Below are positions 6,567-12,801 of a stretch of DNA of 12,801 bases, piece by piece (position 1 is the first letter of the stretch; each line of letters opens with the position of its first letter). Source of the DNA: JBMNNS01 sp050942625 (lineage in GTDB: Bacteria > Bacillota > Dethiobacteria > DTU022 > UBA8154). A program made the position numbers and the translations under genes. The stretch covers positions 1 through 12,801 of the forward strand of contig JBMNNS010000047.1 in assembly GCA_050942625.1 (NCBI GenBank), in the 5' to 3' direction. The notes beneath the pieces were generated by a model that was not told where the DNA came from, made no database searches, and saw only the letters and a program-made list of their open reading frames with translations.

Positions 6567-6824
6567 TTAGCCTTCTTCATTGCTGTTTTGATTGTTTTGC
6601 ACTGGCCAGATGTCTTTTAACCTGGCGGCTATTACACCTGCTTCCCTGGCAGCACGGATATTTTCCTTTTTAATAGCTTCAAAAATTTCAAGGCGGTAGA
6701 CAGGAACATTTTTGGGTGCTTCAATTCCAATCCTTACTGATTCTCCGCTAACCTCTTCTATAGATATTCTTATGTTTTCCCCGATAACGATACTTTGTCC
6801 TTTTTTGCGTGTCAGCACCAACAT
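6567..6824 (-). CDS. csrA: CsrA, carbon storage/flagellin translation regulator
   Basis: CsrA is a small dimeric RNA-binding protein that blocks translation by binding GGA motifs near ribosome binding sites. In B. subtilis it represses flagellin (hag) and is held inactive by FliW. The product is 85 residues and starts MLVLTRKKGQSIVIGENIRI. The RNA-contact residues L4, R6 and R44 are present (PVYRLEIF), as is an Asn at position 55, the position implicated in FliW binding in B. subtilis CsrA. The C-terminal extension (residues 56-85) is of the FliW-associated kind. The ATG at 6824 has AAGGCGGTG upstream. The gene appears to be a single transcription unit between two terminators. Confidence 0.97.
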   Translation of the reverse strand: MLVLTRKKGQSIVIGENIRISIEEVSGESVRIGIEAPKNVPVYRLEIFEAIKKENIRAAREAGVIAARLKDIWPVQNNQNSNEEG

Positions 6825-6850
6825 TAGACTACACCGCCTTTACAAAAAAT

Positions 6851-6879
6851 AGTTTATCCTATCCTGGCTAGTCTGGCAA
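6851..6879 (-). promoter_or_regulatory. Possible sigma-A promoter of csrA
   Basis: TTGCCA (6874-6879) and TAAACT (6851-6856) on the minus strand are spaced by 17 bases. The site lies between the fliW terminator and csrA. The -35 is good and the -10 only fair (four of six). A promoter is expected here because a terminator separates csrA from fliW. Confidence 0.4.
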
Positions 6880-6901
6880 TTGAAAACAGGGGAAAAAGGT
6901 T

Positions 6902-6935
6902 AAAAATGAAAATCCACCCCCTGGTATTGGGTGGA
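6902..6935 (-). terminator. Rho-independent terminator after fliW
   Basis: TCCACCC and GGGTGGA form a perfect 7-bp stem with a 9-base loop, followed on the minus strand by TTTTCATTTTT. It starts about 40 bases after the fliW stop. The U-run is broken once by CA, so some readthrough into csrA is possible. Confidence 0.8.
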
Positions 6936-6975
6936 CTATAGTGGTCTCGCAACTGTCCGTTTTTGATTTCCTGCT

Positions 6976-7404
6976 TTATGCCTTACTAACAGGCAAAGGC
7001 ATACGCATCTGTGCTAAGTTGTCAGAAATAATGATCTGCTTGGCTATTTTTTCCCTAATATTAATTACTATAGGAGCAGCCAGGTTAACTGTCATTTGTT
7101 TTTTGCCCAGTACCGTGACTGTTGATAAAACAAGAACATCTTCTTTCTTCAGGATCTTTAGATCTCTTTTTACCAGATCCCCCAGTTCCAAAACATATCC
7201 TGAAAAACAAGAAAAAGGATCTATTAGTATTAGTCCTATTGCTTCATTTTCTAACGACTGCAAATAATAAAAATAAGGATTATCCTCAATGACATGCAAG
7301 GTAAAATTTTTGCAACCATCTAACCCCGGCAAACCCCACTTAAAAAAAATAGGGATTTGTTTTTCAGGGTATTCAGTCGGCCTTTTTTTTAGGGTTTCTA
7401 CCAT
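6976..7404 (-). CDS. fliW: FliW, flagellar assembly factor and CsrA antagonist
   Basis: In B. subtilis FliW binds either flagellin or CsrA. When flagellin is exported, freed FliW sequesters CsrA and flagellin translation resumes. The 142-residue product shows the family pattern: IPIFFKWGLPGLDGCKNF (about 17-34), YFYYLQSLENEAIGLILIDP (44-63) and VNLAAPIVINIREKIAKQII (106-125). I chose the ATG at 7404 over the in-frame TTG at 7449 because AAAGGGG lies seven bases upstream and the length then equals the family norm. The gene follows flgL by about 50 bases and probably belongs to the flgM-flgL transcript. The terminator behind it separates it from csrA, so the two partners seem to be transcribed independently. 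Confidence 0.94.
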   Translation of the reverse strand: MVETLKKRPTEYPEKQIPIFFKWGLPGLDGCKNFTLHVIEDNPYFYYLQSLENEAIGLILIDPFSCFSGYVLELGDLVKRDLKILKKEDVLVLSTVTVLGKKQMTVNLAAPIVINIREKIAKQIIISDNLAQMRMPLPVSKA

Positions 7405-7457
7405 TTTTTGACCCCTTTGAACATAAAACTGCTTTTGTCTTAAAAACAATTAAACCC

Positions 7458-8348
7458 TTAGCGTAAGAAATCAATCAAGCTGGGATATATCATGCGTGCA
7501 CCGGTTGCAAGAGAGGCCTGGTAGGCATTTTCCTGCATCACGAGTTCCATAATGGCTTCTGCTACATCAAGATCCTCTATTTTGGAACGGAGTTCCCTTA
7601 AATGTATATGCTCACCATGTAAACGATCATCCGTTGACAACAGCCTTGCCATTTTTGCTCCTATTTCCGAACGGCCCTGCAGCAGTCTATTTAATGCCCC
7701 GTCAAGCTCTTCCAGTATTACGCCACCTAGCTTTTCCAAGTCATTATTGCGTAAGGCATCCAGTAGCCCTTCAATAGTTTTAAAGGTTTCCATATTTTCC
7801 CCAAATACCAGCTCTGCCTTAATATTGATAGCCATAGAGTTTGCAGTCGTTATTTCTATGATCCTTTCCCCATCGTCTCCCTTAAACATTACTTTTCCAT
7901 CTGTCAATTCAAAAGGAGGTTCCTGTGTTTTGTGGCCCCCAAAAAGATAAAGACATCCTATTTCTGTATTCCCCGCCAACACCAAATGGTGATAGAGTTG
8001 TTCTGCTTCGGGGGCAATAATGAGGCGATCCTCAGGACTAAGCGTCCCTGTGGAAGCATAAATAGAAAGTTCCTTGAGCCTGTTTATAACATCCGCTGCC
8101 TCGGCAAGGGCATCTTCCGTGATGGTCAGCCAGGTAACCCCTTCCCCAATGTTGCGGCGGTACTGTTCGTTTCTGGAGAGGCCTATGCCGTTAATCCCCA
8201 TCACCTTATACGTTCCTACAGGATCCCCGGAGGGGCGGTCAAAATAGCGGCCAATGGAAAGTTGCCTAGATCTTTTATCAAGGGACCTGAGGTTGTTTTG
8301 TATATTTTTTGATACTGACTGTGCCAGCATACGGTGGGTTACACGCAT
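7458..8348 (-). CDS. flgL: FlgL, hook-filament junction protein (HAP3)
   Basis: FlgL forms the second ring of the hook-filament junction, on which flagellin polymerises. The 296-residue protein resembles a short flagellin. It begins MRVTHRML, has IGRYFDRPSGDPVG at about 32-45 (family pattern sGkrinrpSdDP), NTEIGCLYLFGGHKTQEPPF at 127-146 (the yiFgG..t..pPF signature), and a C-terminal helix from about residue 258 (DLDVAEAIMELVMQENAYQA). The length is typical. The ATG at 8348 has AAGGGGGT eight bases upstream and follows the flgK stop by 14 bases, so the two are co-transcribed. FlgN, encoded two genes upstream, is the known chaperone for FlgK and FlgL. Confidence 0.96.
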   Translation of the reverse strand: MRVTHRMLAQSVSKNIQNNLRSLDKRSRQLSIGRYFDRPSGDPVGTYKVMGINGIGLSRNEQYRRNIGEGVTWLTITEDALAEAADVINRLKELSIYASTGTLSPEDRLIIAPEAEQLYHHLVLAGNTEIGCLYLFGGHKTQEPPFELTDGKVMFKGDDGERIIEITTANSMAINIKAELVFGENMETFKTIEGLLDALRNNDLEKLGGVILEELDGALNRLLQGRSEIGAKMARLLSTDDRLHGEHIHLRELRSKIEDLDVAEAIMELVMQENAYQASLATGARMIYPSLIDFLR

Positions 8349-8362
8349 ATATAAATACCCCC

Positions 8363-9895
8363 TTATCTTCCTAGTTCGGCTATAAGCATTTCGAGCATGC
8401 GATCCAGTGTGCTCAAATAACGGGAAGCTGCATTATAAGCATGCTGAAACTGGATCATGTTTAACATTTCATCATCTAGCGATACACTGGAAACGGTTTC
8501 CTCCTGCTCCCTCATCCTGATAACTACCTCATTCATGGTCAAAAGCAGGCGCTCACTTTCACGCCCCTCTACCCCTAAATCGGTCATAGACCCGCGGAAA
8601 AAGTCATGAAAGGTGGCATCTCCGTTCCCAAATCTAATTAGCTCCCCCCGCAACTGTGCAATTTTAAGGGCATTGGAACCATCCCCGGGCCTGGTGAAGT
8701 CCCCGTCCCCAACCCCATTTTCACCCCCACCAGGTTCGTCCTCAATCCCCTCCCCCACCTTGTCTTTAAAACCGGCAGCAGCAATAAGGTTAATATCTTC
8801 TAAAATTTTCTTGTCTACTTTGAAATAGGAGCTAATCCCCCGGAAAACGTCCTTGGTTATTTCACCATTTTCATTTTCTTCTTCATTCCCGTCTTCTCCA
8901 TCAATTTTGGGTTTCCATGGCTCAAAAAAATTAATGTCCGTTTCCCCATTAAGACTAAATCCACCCCTGTGCAGTTCATTTACCCCTTCAACAAGATGGT
9001 AGACTAGTTCGTCCAAAGCATCCATGTACTTCGGCAAAACACAATTATAAGATTCAAGCAAACCCAACAATTCGCCCCCATTGACGTTAAGTTTGGCACC
9101 CAATTCATTAAATACTTCTAAATCCCCTGTATCATCATTAATCTTTTGTTCCAACTTTAAAAAGCGATCATCATGAAGGAGGATACGTTCCCCGGCCAGA
9201 ACCTCTACGGAACCATTTGTTTTCTGTATAACACGGATATCCAAAAGTTTGCTTAGTTCCTGCAGGAGCATATCCCTCTGGTCCAGCATTTCGTTAGACT
9301 TTTTACCAAGCGCACTGAGGTAGGTTATTTTCCCATTGAGTACAGCGATCTCTCTGGTAACAGAATTGATCAAATTAACATTTGTTTCAGTTTCCCTAAG
9401 TACCTCCATCTTCAGATCATCCATACGTTCATATATATCCTCCACTACCATGGTCAGGCTTACTGCCTGTTCTCTCAGGCTGATACGTGCAGCAAAGCTT
9501 TCTGGATTTACACTAACTTCCTGCCAGGCATCGAAAAATTCGCTTAAATGGGCATTAATCCCCATCTCCTTAGGTTCCTGGAAAATAACTTCCAGTCCGG
9601 AAGTGGTTTTGTTTAAACTTTCCCAGTAGCTTTGGGCTGTAAGGGCCTTCATAAGCTGGCCTCCGTAAAATTCACTCTTCATACGGACAATGTCAGAAAC
9701 AGCCACACCATAGCCAGGAGGGGTTTCCACGCCCGCTACTGCCGGTGGAACCAGAGCCTGCATATGAACTACCTGCCTCGAATAACCTTCAGTGTTGGCA
9801 TTTGCAATATTCTGTCCTGTAACTTGGACCCCCTTTTGTTGCACATGAAGAGCCCTCCGTCCAATTTCAAAGCTGCCAAAAGTACTGCTACTCAT
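8363..9895 (-). CDS. flgK: FlgK, hook-filament junction protein (HAP1)
   Basis: FlgK is the first hook-associated protein, forming the ring directly on the hook tip. The 510-residue product carries the N-terminal rod/hook signature NIANANTEGYSRQ (29-41), LDQRDMLLQELSKL (204-217) seen in most FlgK proteins, and the C-terminal helix SLDDEMLNMIQFQHAYNAAS (472-491) followed by RYLSTLDRMLEML. The ATG at 9895 has a perfect AGGAGGT. Two segments in the surface-exposed middle are unusually acidic and glycine-rich: 331-345 (starting IDGEDGNEEENENGE) and 378-406 (including EGIEDEPGGGENGVGDGDF). They look like flexible insertions. The gene is 23 bases behind flgN. Confidence 0.97.
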   Translation of the reverse strand: MSSSTFGSFEIGRRALHVQQKGVQVTGQNIANANTEGYSRQVVHMQALVPPAVAGVETPPGYGVAVSDIVRMKSEFYGGQLMKALTAQSYWESLNKTTSGLEVIFQEPKEMGINAHLSEFFDAWQEVSVNPESFAARISLREQAVSLTMVVEDIYERMDDLKMEVLRETETNVNLINSVTREIAVLNGKITYLSALGKKSNEMLDQRDMLLQELSKLLDIRVIQKTNGSVEVLAGERILLHDDRFLKLEQKINDDTGDLEVFNELGAKLNVNGGELLGLLESYNCVLPKYMDALDELVYHLVEGVNELHRGGFSLNGETDINFFEPWKPKIDGEDGNEEENENGEITKDVFRGISSYFKVDKKILEDINLIAAAGFKDKVGEGIEDEPGGGENGVGDGDFTRPGDGSNALKIAQLRGELIRFGNGDATFHDFFRGSMTDLGVEGRESERLLLTMNEVVIRMREQEETVSSVSLDDEMLNMIQFQHAYNAASRYLSTLDRMLEMLIAELGR

Positions 9896-9918
9896 TTTTT
9901 ACCTCCTGCCAGGAAAGT

Positions 9919-10371
9919 TTAAACATTAGAATCCAGTATACCCGTAGAAATAGGGTTTTGTTGCATTTCCCCGCTAGGAGCATACAATACCTCCCTTTTT
10001 TGCGGGGAAATGGCATCTATAACAGACCTGATATAACTTAGATTATAGCTTAAAAGATGGCGATTAATTTTTTGCATCCTTTTTAAGGAAGTATGAACCT
10101 GCAAAAGTAGTTTTTTTAGGACCCGTAATTCTTCCGCCCCAGGAGGGTTTTCTTCGATATATTCTTGCAGGGTTATCCCTGCAGGAACCAGATTTTTTCG
10201 TTCCTTTTCCAGCCTGTCCACCTTCTGCAGAAGGTTTTCTTTCTGTAGATTCAGGGAAATAAGTTCCTTAGCGCCACCCTCAATAAGCAACCTGTAAGTT
10301 TTTTCCTCCAGCTTTAACAAATCCTGAAATACAGACAATTCCTTTTGCAAAATATCCTTTAAAATAGCCAA
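9919..10371 (-). CDS. flgN: FlgN family export chaperone for FlgK/FlgL
   Basis: FlgN binds FlgK and FlgL in the cytoplasm and targets them to the export apparatus. The 150-residue protein is helical and leucine/glutamate-rich throughout, as in the FlgN family. It includes LEEKTYRLLIEGGAKELISL (21-40), then KENLLQKVDRLEKERKNL, and LLSYNLSYIRSVIDAI late in the chain. The start is a TTG at 10371 with GGGAGG five bases upstream. Position between flgM and flgK is the classic Firmicute arrangement (B. subtilis yvyG). The sequence is weakly conserved, so the call rests on fold pattern, length and context together. Confidence 0.88.
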   Translation of the reverse strand: MAILKDILQKELSVFQDLLKLEEKTYRLLIEGGAKELISLNLQKENLLQKVDRLEKERKNLVPAGITLQEYIEENPPGAEELRVLKKLLLQVHTSLKRMQKINRHLLSYNLSYIRSVIDAISPQKREVLYAPSGEMQQNPISTGILDSNV

Positions 10372-10385
10372 AGTCGCCTCCCCAT

Positions 10386-10691
10386 TTACCTATCCCAGTC
10401 CTCTTCCGGGTTTCCAAGGATAATGGCTGCCAGCTCACTGGGATCAATTTTATATTCCCCTGCTTCAATCTGCCTGGAAAGAGAGGAAATTTTTTCTGCC
10501 CTGGCCTGATCCTTTTCCCCCAGGCGGGCCATTTCTTTTTTTAGCACCTCGCTAAGAGAAGATATTTTCACACAGTCTTTTTTAAAAAAACTACACGGCG
10601 AAGAAGTTGCAGTCCCTGGTTTGTCCTTGCCCTGCTGTTGCTTATAAATCCTGGCACACAGGTTTGCAATATTTAAACGGTTTATTTCCAT
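10386..10691 (-). CDS. flgM: FlgM, anti-sigma-28 factor
   Basis: FlgM binds and inhibits the flagellar sigma factor (sigma-28/SigD) until the hook-basal body is built; in enteric bacteria it is then exported through it. The 101-residue protein has the typical variable N-terminus with YKQQQGKDK, then the conserved sigma-binding half: DCVKISSLSEVLKKEMARL (39-57), ARAEKISSLSRQIEAGEYKI (63-82) and DPSELAAIIL (83-92). The ATG at 10691 has AAGGGTG seven bases upstream. It is the first gene of the unit behind a sigma-28-like promoter, so FlgM would repress its own synthesis as well as fliD. Confidence 0.95.
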   Translation of the reverse strand: MEINRLNIANLCARIYKQQQGKDKPGTATSSPCSFFKKDCVKISSLSEVLKKEMARLGEKDQARAEKISSLSRQIEAGEYKIDPSELAAIILGNPEEDWDR

Positions 10692-10744
10692 CCTCTTTCA
10701 CCCTTTTTATATAGGCTTTTAAAAATAGCTTTCTTCTAAGCAAA

Positions 10745-10770
10745 TTATCGTCCACAAAAGAAAAAAGTTA
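10745..10770 (-). promoter_or_regulatory. Sigma-28-like promoter for flgM-flgN-flgK-flgL-fliW
   Basis: The minus strand reads TAAC (10767-10770), a 14-base spacer, then GACGATAA (10745-10752). This is close to the sigma-28 consensus (TAAA, about 15, GCCGATAA), with one mismatch in each element. It lies about 55 bases before flgM, in the short gap behind the isomerase gene. Control of flgM by sigma-28 is known in other bacteria. Confidence 0.65.
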
Positions 10771-10810
10771 AGGGCAAAATATATATTTCCCAAAATAAAA
10801 CCGAATTCTG

Positions 10811-11659
10811 TTAAAACACATTCTTCCGGGTTGACAAATAAGCCTGAAATTCCTCAAGATAATCTTCGGGATCAGTCAGAAAAACAAAACTATCTGGATT
10901 CTTTAAAAAAGCACGATAAAGCGGGATATCCTTTAAAAGGGACATTGCCGGAAATTCTGTGGGCAAACAGATCTGAAGTGGTGGCAAAGAAGGACAGTGG
11001 GAATTAGGTACAAAATGTGGCTTTTCCTGTTCTGAAGATAATTGAAAGTAACCTGCCCCTTTCATTTTTTGTAGCGGTTCATAAACAGAGGAAAAATCCT
11101 CAGCTACCAGGTTGCTCATCACCAGAAAACCGGTGCCGGGATTTATGGTAATATGCCCAAAACCAGGGGGTATAAGCACTTTATCACCGGCTTCTGCAAA
11201 AAATACTATAATTTCTTCCAAGCCTTTTTCGGGCTTTACAAGGGCCTTTGGCCTTTGGATAAGATAATGTGCCCTCCCGTAAAGCACCTCATAAACTTCA
11301 GGGTAGGTAGTATTTGTACCGGGCTTTAAAGGGTGATAATGCCCGGCTGTTTTAACATATTCCTGCCCTACAGTGCCCGGGATTAAGATGGTAATGTCAT
11401 AGCGTATACCTTTATTTCGGAAAAGCTGGGTATCCTCACGCAGGTGAATGTCACGGTACATGTAATATAGCACCTGATCCGGATCATCCTCAAACACCAT
11501 ACTGCCGTCTTCCCCACGGTAAAGAACATCTTGAATTTCTTTTACCTTTCTTACGGCTGGTTCCACTTCATCCATTCCTGGACCAAAAACAAGCCTGAGC
11601 TGCTCATGATCCCAGGAAAGTGGCAACCCGCTGGTTGTTAAATTATGCATCGTTTGCAA
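10811..11659 (-). CDS. Cupin-type (archaeal-type) glucose-6-phosphate isomerase
   Basis: This enzyme family interconverts glucose 6-phosphate and fructose 6-phosphate with a cupin metal site. It is unrelated to the classical PGI fold and is best known from archaea such as Pyrococcus. The cupin motifs are clear: TAGHYHPLKPGTNTTYPEVY (104-123) and GDKVLIPPGFGHITINPG (158-175). By comparison with the archaeal enzymes the metal ligands would be H107, H109, E121 and H169. At 282 residues it is longer than Pyrococcus PGI (about 190), with an added N-terminal segment and a C-terminal tail of about 80 residues that I do not recognise. The TTG at 11659 has GAGGGG six bases upstream. An ATG at 11650 is an alternative with looser spacing. 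It points the same way as flgM but has no evident flagellar role. Substrate choice could differ. Confidence 0.85.
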   Translation of the reverse strand: MQTMHNLTTSGLPLSWDHEQLRLVFGPGMDEVEPAVRKVKEIQDVLYRGEDGSMVFEDDPDQVLYYMYRDIHLREDTQLFRNKGIRYDITILIPGTVGQEYVKTAGHYHPLKPGTNTTYPEVYEVLYGRAHYLIQRPKALVKPEKGLEEIIVFFAEAGDKVLIPPGFGHITINPGTGFLVMSNLVAEDFSSVYEPLQKMKGAGYFQLSSEQEKPHFVPNSHCPSLPPLQICLPTEFPAMSLLKDIPLYRAFLKNPDSFVFLTDPEDYLEEFQAYLSTRKNVF

Positions 11660-11859
11660 TGCTCCCCTCTATTTTCTAAGATGGAAAACTATTTATAACT
11701 TTGGCTATTCGTTTACAGTAATTTATTCAATAGCGGTTGAAATATTCCCTGCAGCTTCTGTCTATTCTTCCCATTTTTCTGTTTTTATAGGTTACCCTGC
11801 TTTTATTCCTATAATTCATTGCAGGATGTTATTTTAAGGATGAAAACGCTAAGAAGTTA
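11660..11859. other. Divergent intergenic region between the isomerase gene and dapB
   Basis: About 350 bases separate the two divergent genes; this entry covers the part before the dapB promoter. It is A/T-rich, with no convincing ORF, RNA gene or repeat. For the isomerase the best -10-like string on the minus strand is TATAAA near 11692, without a clear -35, so its promoter is unresolved. A 25-codon ORF starting near 11841 has no usable ribosome site and was not called. Confidence 0.4.
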
Positions 11860-11868
11860 TGATATAAT
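11860..11868 (+). promoter_or_regulatory. Extended -10 promoter for dapB
   Basis: TGATATAAT is an exact extended -10 element (TG, one base, TATAAT). No good -35 hexamer lies at 16-18 bases upstream, which is usual for extended -10 promoters. Transcription would start near 11875, leaving a leader of about 140 bases before dapB. Confidence 0.65.
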
Positions 11869-11902
11869 TTACCTAGATTTGTGCTTTCTCTTAAGAACTT
11901 CA

Positions 11903-12013
11903 TCACAGCATAATTAGCTGTGACATTATTCCGCCGGCCATGGGAACAGTTTTATCGTTCCCTAAAGGTCCTGCGCCAAAGGGTAAGGCGATAGGGAAAA
12001 GGAGGGCTTTTTA
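11903..12013 (+). promoter_or_regulatory. Structured 5' leader of dapB
   Basis: Three hairpins follow one another. The first is TCACAGC/GCTGTGA with a 7-base loop (11903-11923). The second is GGGAAC/GTTCCC with a 9-base loop (11942-11962). The third is CCT-CGCC/GGCG-AGG (11970-11995), ending just before the AGGAGG at 12000-12005. AAAG and CCT at 11964-11972 could instead pair with the ribosome site and the CTTT behind it, which would hide the start. I see no match to the lysine riboswitch or T-box consensus. This may be an uncharacterised regulatory leader, or partly chance pairing. Confidence 0.4.
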
Positions 12014-12801
12014 TTGAAAAAAATTAAAGTCGCCGTTAACGGCGCCTGCGGGCGCATGGGGCGTGAAGTATGTAACGCAATTCTAAATGAGGGAAAAGAC
12101 CTTGAATTAACAGGAGCCCTGGATGTTAATAACCTGGGGGAAGATATTGGCAGCATTCTAGGCCTGAGTAAGCTAAACATACCAGTAGTAGAACCAACTA
12201 CCGACAACCTTTTGCAACTTAAACCTGATGTAATAGTCGACTTCACTACACCATTGGTTGTTATGGACAATATTAAACTTGCCTTGCAATGCAATGTCAG
12301 GCCTATAGTTGGCACAACAGGCATTACCCAGGTAGATCTTAACCGCATCAGAAAATGGGTTGAAGATCGCAGGTTAAGTGCCCTGATAGCACCTAACTTT
12401 GCCCTTGGAGCAGTCTTAATGATGAAATTTGCTTCCATAGCAGCACAGTACTTACCCCAGGCAGAAATAATTGAACTACACCATGATCAAAAAATTGACG
12501 CCCCCTCAGGAACCTCACTAAAAACAGCGGAAATGATTGCTGCAAACCGCTTAACCGACCCTCCCCATAAAGAAGATCTCCAAAAGCTTGCAGGGGTCAG
12601 GGGGGGTATAAAAAACGGCATCCATATCCACAGCCTTAGATTGAACGGGCTTGTTGCCCATCAAGAAGTTATTTTCGGTGGAGAAGGCCAAACGCTTACA
12701 ATACGGCATGATTCCTATGATCGCAAGTCTTTTATGCCGGGAATAATCATGGCGGTAAAGAAAATTATTTCCCTGGAAGGCCTCTTCTATGGCCTGGAGA
12801 C
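12014..12801 (+). CDS. dapB: DapB, 4-hydroxy-tetrahydrodipicolinate reductase (3' end outside window)
   Basis: DapB reduces 4-hydroxy-tetrahydrodipicolinate with NAD(P)H in the diaminopimelate/lysine pathway, feeding peptidoglycan and lysine synthesis. I translated it from the sequence: 262 codons are present, and the frame leaves the window just before the expected end (family about 265-270). Visible motifs are the nucleotide-binding NGACGRMG (9-16), VDFTTP (75-80), GTTG (100-103), APNFALG (126-132), and the active-site signature ELHHDQKIDAPSGTS (154-168) with catalytic H156 and K160. The start is a TTG at 12014 with AGGAGG eight bases upstream, which gives MKKIKVAVNGA, the expected N-terminus. 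It is divergent from the isomerase and flagellar genes. Confidence 0.96.
   Translation, partial: MKKIKVAVNGACGRMGREVCNAILNEGKDLELTGALDVNNLGEDIGSILGLSKLNIPVVEPTTDNLLQLKPDVIVDFTTPLVVMDNIKLALQCNVRPIVGTTGITQVDLNRIRKWVEDRRLSALIAPNFALGAVLMMKFASIAAQYLPQAEIIELHHDQKIDAPSGTSLKTAEMIAANRLTDPPHKEDLQKLAGVRGGIKNGIHIHSLRLNGLVAHQEVIFGGEGQTLTIRHDSYDRKSFMPGIIMAVKKIISLEGLFYGLE

Noticed and set aside
7405..7449. N-terminal extension of FliW from a TTG at 7449
   Set aside because: The ATG at 7404 has AAAGGGG at proper spacing and gives normal FliW length.
11903..11923. TCACAGC/GCTGTGA palindrome as a CRP-type operator
   Set aside because: The half-sites are in the opposite order to the CRP consensus (TGTGA-N6-TCACA) and lie downstream of the promoter; a leader hairpin is the simpler reading.
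11962..12438. Minus-strand ORF of 158 codons over dapB
   Set aside because: It is antisense to clear dapB coding sequence and has low-complexity composition; a shadow frame.
1..12801. CRISPR arrays, insertion sequences, tRNA or rRNA genes
   Set aside because: No regularly spaced repeats, transposase frames, terminal inverted repeats, or tRNA/rRNA signatures were seen on either strand.

Overview
The window is a flagellar gene cluster, almost entirely on the minus strand, from a Gram-positive anaerobe-type Firmicute. It is most like the Clostridia/Peptococcaceae-type lineages. Evidence for this is the B. subtilis-like late-gene order flgM-flgN-flgK-flgL-fliW-csrA-fliD-flaG-fliS, strong AGGAGG-type ribosome binding sites, frequent TTG and GTG starts, sigma-D (sigma-28)-type promoters and a cyclic-di-GMP-I (GEMM) riboswitch. 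The genus cannot be named from the sequence alone.

Layout, following minus-strand transcription from right to left. At the right edge a plus-strand dapB (12014 to the window end) diverges from a minus-strand cupin-type glucose-6-phosphate isomerase (10811-11659). A sigma-28-like site (10745-10770) then precedes flgM, flgN, flgK, flgL and fliW. A hairpin terminator (6902-6935) ends that unit. csrA follows alone, with a possible sigma-A promoter before it and an A/T-rich terminator (6486-6515) after it. A consensus sigma-28 promoter (6454-6479) drives fliD, a FliT-like coiled-coil gene, flaG and fliS. That unit ends at a strong terminator (2942-2966). The early hook-basal-body genes flgB, flgC and fliE come next. 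The fliE-fliF gap holds a c-di-GMP-I riboswitch (1508-1617), followed by fliF, which runs off the left edge.

Together the genes encode the start of the basal body (FliF MS ring, FliE adaptor, FlgB and FlgC proximal rod), the hook-filament junction and cap (FlgK, FlgL, FliD), their export chaperones (FlgN, FliS, probable FliT) and two control circuits. The first is FlgM, the anti-sigma-28 factor. The second is FliW/CsrA, the protein/RNA-binding pair that in B. subtilis couples flagellin synthesis to secretion. No flagellin gene lies in the window, although csrA-fliD is a usual place for it.

The most notable element is the riboswitch placed inside the early gene block rather than in front of it. 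The predicted outer stem of its aptamer abuts a run of six U residues, so c-di-GMP binding could itself create a terminator in front of fliF. Other points worth checking are GGA motifs and an orphan Shine-Dalgarno in the fliD leader (possible CsrA target), a structured dapB leader, and the separate transcription of fliW and csrA.
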